A model generated the notes under the pieces. The model made no database searches, had not been told where the DNA came from, and saw only the letters and a list, made by a program, of their open reading frames with translations. Shown here in pieces: positions 5,550 to 8,655 of a stretch of DNA of 8,655 nucleotides. The stretch is from Desulfobacterales bacterium (GTDB taxonomy: Bacteria; Desulfobacterota; Desulfobacteria; Desulfobacterales; QNYZ01). Numbering within the stretch: position 1 is the first letter of the stretch; each line of letters starts with the position of its first letter. Location of the stretch: NCBI GenBank assembly GCA_029938515.1, contig JAOZUU010000090.1, forward strand, positions 1-8,655, read 5' to 3'. Position numbers and translations under genes: made by a program.

Positions 5550-6980
5550 ATGAAAGACGATACAAGAACACCAAGTTTCGGCGCATCGCTAGGGGTATTT
5601 CTAGGGATCGTTGGGATCCTAATCATTGGTATATTTCTTCTGAAAGTGGACCTTCACGTCCTTCTGGCACTTGGTATATTCCTGACCGCTGTGGTGTCCA
5701 AAACCTGTGGTTACACCTGGGAAGAAATGGGCCTAGGCATGCGTAGTGGCGTATCAAGGGCCATTCCGGCTATGGTGATTTTTATCATGATTGGCATGCT
5801 GATTGGGTCTTGGATACACGCAGGTACAGTTCCTGCACTCATTTACTATGGACTTAACTGGCTGACTCCTGCCATTTTTCTGCCCGTTGGCCTGATTCTT
5901 TGCAGTCTGACTTCCCTGGCCACGGGAACCAGCTGGGGCACCGCCGGCACCGTGGGATTGGCCATGATGGGTATCGGCATAAGTCTGGGTATTCCGGCTC
6001 CGATTGTTGCGGGAATGGTCATCTCCGGGGCGGTCTTCGGGGACAAGATGTCACCTCTGTCGGACACCACCAACTTGGCTGCTGCTTCCGCCGGATCCAA
6101 TCTTTACGCACACATCGGATCCATGGCCTACACCACTGTTCCCACATTTATAATATGTCTAGTGATCTACGGTATGCTGGGTATGGGCTACAGCGATGGT
6201 GTCATTGACACGGAAAACGTCAAGGCCATCCAGGATACTCTGGACGGCAGGTTCAACCTCAACCCACTGGTGATTCTGCCCATGGTGGTTTTGCTGGTGC
6301 TAAGCGTGATGAAGGTACCTGCCGTACCCGCCATGTTTGCCGGTGTGGTCATGGGATCTTTAACCGCCCTAATCTTCCAGGGAGCCTCCATATCAGAGGC
6401 CCTCACCGCTATCAATTATGGATACAAAAGTGACACTGGCCTGGCTCTGGTTGACAAACTTCTGAACCGTGGTGGTATCCAAAGCATGATGTGGACCTTC
6501 TCGTTGGCCTTCATTGCTCTCTGCCTCGGCGGAATGCTAGACGAAATGGGCTTCCTAAAATCTCTTGTGGCCAGCACTATTGCGAAGGTGAAGTCCACCG
6601 GAAACCTCATTGCCATGACTATCGTCTCCGGCATTTTAGGAAACGCAACCATGGGCGAAGCCTACCTTTCCATTATTCTCTGCGGACGCCTCTATGGTCC
6701 TGCTTATAAGCAAAGGAAGCTGGCTCCCCGTATGCTTTCAAGAGTGGTGGAGGAAGGTGCCACACTGTCCACACCTATCATCCCCTGGACTACAGCTGGC
6801 GCCTTCATGGCTGGCACTCTGGGAGTTGCTACGTTTGACTATCTACCATATGCATTCCTTTGCTGGATAAATCCGATTGTCTCCATAGGCTTGGCATATA
6901 TGGGGATATTTGTTTTTAAAATCGCTACGACTGATGAAGTTGCTGAAGAAGAGAGTGAAGTCATCGCAGCGCATAATTAG
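5550..6980 (+). CDS. nhaC: Na+/H+ antiporter, NhaC family
   Basis: Polytopic inner-membrane antiporter exchanging sodium for protons; 476 aa, usual for NhaC. About eleven or twelve hydrophobic segments are visible, starting at residues 14-31 and 35-50 and ending at 435-457, with a short charged C-terminal tail (461-476) rich in Glu. The strongest family mark is GDKMSPLSDTTNLA at 164-177, with SLATGTSWGTAGT (122-134) before it and GEAYLSI (369-375) and TPIIPWTTAG (408-417) later. ATG 5550 was chosen because AGAGG (5539-5543) stands 6 nt upstream; an in-frame TTG at 5544 lies too close to that site. Placement after an acid-forming, ferredoxin-reducing pathway suggests a role in sodium or pH balance. 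Some NhaC relatives exchange organic acids (malate/lactate type, MleN), so carboxylate exchange is a real alternative. Confidence 0.9.
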   Translation: MKDDTRTPSFGASLGVFLGIVGILIIGIFLLKVDLHVLLALGIFLTAVVSKTCGYTWEEMGLGMRSGVSRAIPAMVIFIMIGMLIGSWIHAGTVPALIYYGLNWLTPAIFLPVGLILCSLTSLATGTSWGTAGTVGLAMMGIGISLGIPAPIVAGMVISGAVFGDKMSPLSDTTNLAAASAGSNLYAHIGSMAYTTVPTFIICLVIYGMLGMGYSDGVIDTENVKAIQDTLDGRFNLNPLVILPMVVLLVLSVMKVPAVPAMFAGVVMGSLTALIFQGASISEALTAINYGYKSDTGLALVDKLLNRGGIQSMMWTFSLAFIALCLGGMLDEMGFLKSLVASTIAKVKSTGNLIAMTIVSGILGNATMGEAYLSIILCGRLYGPAYKQRKLAPRMLSRVVEEGATLSTPIIPWTTAGAFMAGTLGVATFDYLPYAFLCWINPIVSIGLAYMGIFVFKIATTDEVAEEESEVIAAHN

Positions 6981-6988
6981 GAAGGCTT

Positions 6989-7017
6989 AACCGCCCTTGG
7001 CTGATCGGGGCGGTTTT
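6989..7017 (+). terminator. intrinsic terminator after nhaC
   Basis: AACCGCCC (6989-6996) and GGGCGGTT (7008-7015) make a perfect GC-rich 8-bp stem with an 11-nt loop, ending in TTTT (7014-7017). It begins 8 nt past the nhaC stop, so it should end the rightward transcript there and split the FAD-protein gene into a separate unit. Confidence 0.85.
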
Positions 7018-7023
7018 CACACA

Positions 7024-7063
7024 TATTCTTTTAAATGGCAATGGCATGCCATTTAAAAGAATA
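7024..7063. repeat. 17-bp perfect inverted repeat upstream of the FAD oxidoreductase gene
   Basis: Arms 7024-7040 and 7047-7063 are exact reverse complements with only a 6-bp loop (ATGGCA). The loop repeats the last six bases of the left arm, so ATGGCA occurs twice in tandem (7035-7046) and either copy can pair with TGCCAT (7047-7052). No T tract follows on either strand, so it is not a standard terminator. It lies 7 nt beyond the nhaC terminator and about 100 nt before the next gene. It may be an operator, a 5'-leader structure, or a processing/stability hairpin. Confidence 0.75.
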
Positions 7064-7117
7064 CAGAAGACCAGCACAAGCTATAGCAACTGCCGAGTTC
7101 CTTATATTTACTCAAAT

Positions 7118-7149
7118 TGCCCACACGCCGGCTCCATCAGGGCATTTTT
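7118..7149 (+). other. weak stem with T5 tail just before the FAD-protein ribosome site
   Basis: TGCCC (7118-7122) and GGGCA (7140-7144) can form a 5-bp stem over a 17-nt loop, followed by TTTTT (7145-7149) and then the ribosome site at 7152-7158. The position would suit leader control of the next gene. The stem is too short and the loop too large for a confident terminator. Confidence 0.2.
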
Positions 7150-7162
7150 ACGGGAGGGTGAC

Positions 7163-8413
7163 ATGCATATGATCATAATCGGTAACAGTGCTGCAGGTCT
7201 GGCGGCATTGGAAGCCATTCGAAAATCAGATAACGAATCCGAAGTTACCCTGATCTCCAAAGAAACGGAAAAACCGTTTTCCAGGGTGCTCTTACCTTAT
7301 TTTCTGCGAGGAAAAACTAGCTACGAAAAGATGCTGTCCTACAAGAAAGAGGACTATTTTCAATCGCTGAATGCCCGCTGCATACCAGGCAAAGTCATTA
7401 AAGTAGACACTGAGGCCAAGAATGTTCAGCTTGAAGACGGCCGGGAACTGGCTTATGACCGCTTGCTTGTAGCATCAGGCTCTTCTCCCGTAGCACCGCC
7501 TATACCAGGTCTGGATGGCGATGATGTTTTCTCCATGTGGTTTCTGGATGATGCCAAGAAACTTGAACCCAAGTTCGCCAAAGGTGGCAGAGTCTTGGTG
7601 TTGGGTTCAGGATTTGTTGCCTTGCAGGCGGCCTGGGCGGCGCTAAGCCGTGGGCTTCAGGTCACGGTTTTGGAGATCATGCCCCGGATTATGCCAATGG
7701 TTTTAGATGATCATGCCGCTGAATTGCTTGCAGAACTCATTAAGGCATCCGGCGTGGATCTGCGGGTTAACGCCGTTACAGAGAAAGTTGGCCATCGGAA
7801 CAGCGGAGGCATAACCGCCCACCTGAAAGGCGGTGAACAGATCGATGCTGATTTCATGATCGTGGCTACCGGGGTGAAATCCAATGCCGATTTCCTGCTT
7901 GAAACAGGTGTGGCCATTGACCGGGGAATTCTGGTCAACAGGCGCATGGAAACCAATATAAAGGATATTTATGCCGCCGGTGATGTGGCACAGGGGCCTG
8001 CTTCTCTTGATGACTTGCCGGTGGTGCATGCGCTATGGCCAACGGCGCTGCACATGGGGCTCATCGCGGGTACCTATATGGCCGGCGGCTCCATGCACTA
8101 CCGCGGCAGTTTGAACATGAACGTAACCCAGATGTTTGGGATCACGGTCTCTTCCATGGGTAGATTTGTAGAAATAGACGGAGATGATTCTTGGATTGAT
8201 GAGCAGTTGCCCCAAGGACACTATCAAAAAATCGTTACACGCCAAGGCGTACCCCAGGGTGCCATTGCGCTCGGCGACTCCGGACAGGTTTCCACCCTGG
8301 GAATGTTGCGTCCCCTGATCAGAGAAAAGATAAAGTTCCGGGGGGGACGAGGTGAACTGAAGGATCTGCTGGCCAGAAGCTTGGTGGAGCATCATCAGGC
8401 TTTTACGGCCTAG
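7163..8413 (+). CDS. FAD/NAD-dependent oxidoreductase, AorC-like subunit
   Basis: Pyridine nucleotide-linked flavoprotein, 416 aa. The FAD Rossmann loop is GNSAAG at residues 7-12, a variant seen in rubredoxin/nitrite-reductase-like flavoproteins. The NAD-binding loop is GSGFVA at 148-153, with Glu171 ending the second strand, which favours NADH over NADPH. The second FAD motif is DIYAAGDVA at 268-276. No CxxxxC redox disulfide is present, so it is not a thiol reductase. ATG 7163 was chosen because GGGAGGG (7152-7158) is close upstream and GNSAAG then sits at the N-terminus; an in-frame ATG at 7046 would start inside the inverted repeat and add 39 unfamiliar residues. The following Fe-S gene suggests the electron-transfer partner (AorC with AorA) of a tungsten aldehyde oxidoreductase. 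Other NADH-linked redox complexes are possible. Confidence 0.88.
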   Translation: MHMIIIGNSAAGLAALEAIRKSDNESEVTLISKETEKPFSRVLLPYFLRGKTSYEKMLSYKKEDYFQSLNARCIPGKVIKVDTEAKNVQLEDGRELAYDRLLVASGSSPVAPPIPGLDGDDVFSMWFLDDAKKLEPKFAKGGRVLVLGSGFVALQAAWAALSRGLQVTVLEIMPRIMPMVLDDHAAELLAELIKASGVDLRVNAVTEKVGHRNSGGITAHLKGGEQIDADFMIVATGVKSNADFLLETGVAIDRGILVNRRMETNIKDIYAAGDVAQGPASLDDLPVVHALWPTALHMGLIAGTYMAGGSMHYRGSLNMNVTQMFGITVSSMGRFVEIDGDDSWIDEQLPQGHYQKIVTRQGVPQGAIALGDSGQVSTLGMLRPLIREKIKFRGGRGELKDLLARSLVEHHQAFTA

Positions 8414-8470
8414 GAACCTGATTTCGCTGTTTATTATAGATAGGTTAAGCTGGAAAGGAGGGATAGTGCA

Positions 8471-8655
8471 ATGCATTTCATAACTATGGATACCAGTAAA
8501 TGTGTAGTCTGCCGCAACTGTGAGTATGCCTGCTCCTATGTTCAGGAGGGAGATTTCTCAAGACACCACAGCAACATACGAGTGACCTATTATGCCGATG
8601 CTAAAATATGCCTCCCGCTTACATGCATGCACTGCGAACAGGCATGGTGCAAAGA
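8471..8655 (+). CDS. 4Fe-4S polyferredoxin-type subunit, AorA/HycB/CooF-like, cut by window edge
   Basis: Only the first 61 codons are in the window; the reading continues past the right edge. It starts with ATG 8471 after GGAGG (8457-8461) at 9-nt spacing, 57 nt past the flavoprotein stop. Cys 11, 14, 17 and 21 form CVVCRNCEYAC, and Cys 52, 55 and 60 form TCMHCEQAWC, the CxxCxxxxC pattern typical of CooF, HycB, NrfC and AorA electron-transfer subunits, which usually hold four [4Fe-4S] clusters. An additional Cys47 is present. It would pass electrons between a catalytic subunit encoded further right and the preceding flavoprotein. An aldehyde:ferredoxin oxidoreductase is my leading guess for that subunit, with hydrogenase or another molybdo/tungsto-enzyme as alternatives. 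Confidence 0.88.
   Translation, partial: MHFITMDTSKCVVCRNCEYACSYVQEGDFSRHHSNIRVTYYADAKICLPLTCMHCEQAWCK

Noticed and set aside
5498..5746. 82-codon frame starting at a TTG after a good AAGGAG site (about 5490)
   Set aside because: Most of it reads nhaC in another frame and the product has no recognisable features. A short leader peptide cannot be excluded, but the frame itself is a shadow.
7046..7162. 39-residue N-terminal extension of the FAD oxidoreductase
   Set aside because: It begins inside the 17-bp inverted repeat without a ribosome site, while ATG 7163 has a strong one and starts right at the FAD-binding strand.
7703..8476. Leftward frames up to 147 codons opposite the FAD oxidoreductase
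   Set aside because: Antisense shadows of a complete gene with intact FAD and NAD motifs; no independent support.

Overview
The window reads as chromosomal DNA from an anaerobic, low-to-mid GC Firmicute, most likely a Clostridia member of the Desulfotomaculum / Desulfitobacterium kind. The reasons are strong AGGAGG-type ribosome sites before nearly every gene, a four-subunit oxygen-sensitive 2-oxoacid:ferredoxin oxidoreductase, ferredoxin-like Fe-S proteins and a Ptb-Buk acid-producing pathway. The genus cannot be fixed from the sequence alone. There are no rRNA, tRNA, CRISPR, transposase or phage genes.

Layout. Positions 1-381 hold no gene, only inverted repeats and the intrinsic terminator that ends butyrate kinase. 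A butyrate-kinase gene (buk) runs leftward over 382-1440. A 341-bp divergent control region (1441-1781) follows, dense in symmetric DNA: a 15-bp perfect inverted repeat carrying a TTGACA box in each arm, a mirrored pair of 25-bp elements, a 19-bp palindrome, a T8 tract preceded by competing stems, and a possible sigma-54 type -24/-12 element. Rightward come a phosphate butyryltransferase gene (ptb, 1782-2678) and a tightly packed ferredoxin / alpha / beta / gamma set encoding a VOR/KOR-type 2-oxoacid:ferredoxin oxidoreductase (2783-5348). Next are an NhaC-type Na+/H+ antiporter (5550-6980), an intrinsic terminator, a 17-bp perfect inverted repeat, a FAD/NAD oxidoreductase (7163-8413), and the first 61 codons of a polyferredoxin-type Fe-S subunit cut by the right edge (8471-8655).

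How the genes fit together (inference from families and order). A 2-oxoacid, most likely branched-chain and derived from Val, Leu or Ile, is oxidised to acyl-CoA by the VOR-like complex with reduction of ferredoxin. Ptb exchanges CoA for phosphate, and Buk makes ATP and the free acid. NhaC would handle sodium/proton balance. The FAD protein plus Fe-S protein resemble the AorC and AorA partners of tungsten aldehyde oxidoreductase, so an aldehyde oxidoreductase gene may lie just past the right edge. If so, the locus would join acyl-CoA energy conservation to aldehyde/acid redox chemistry. The least expected part is the divergent ptb/buk control region, because these two genes are usually co-transcribed.
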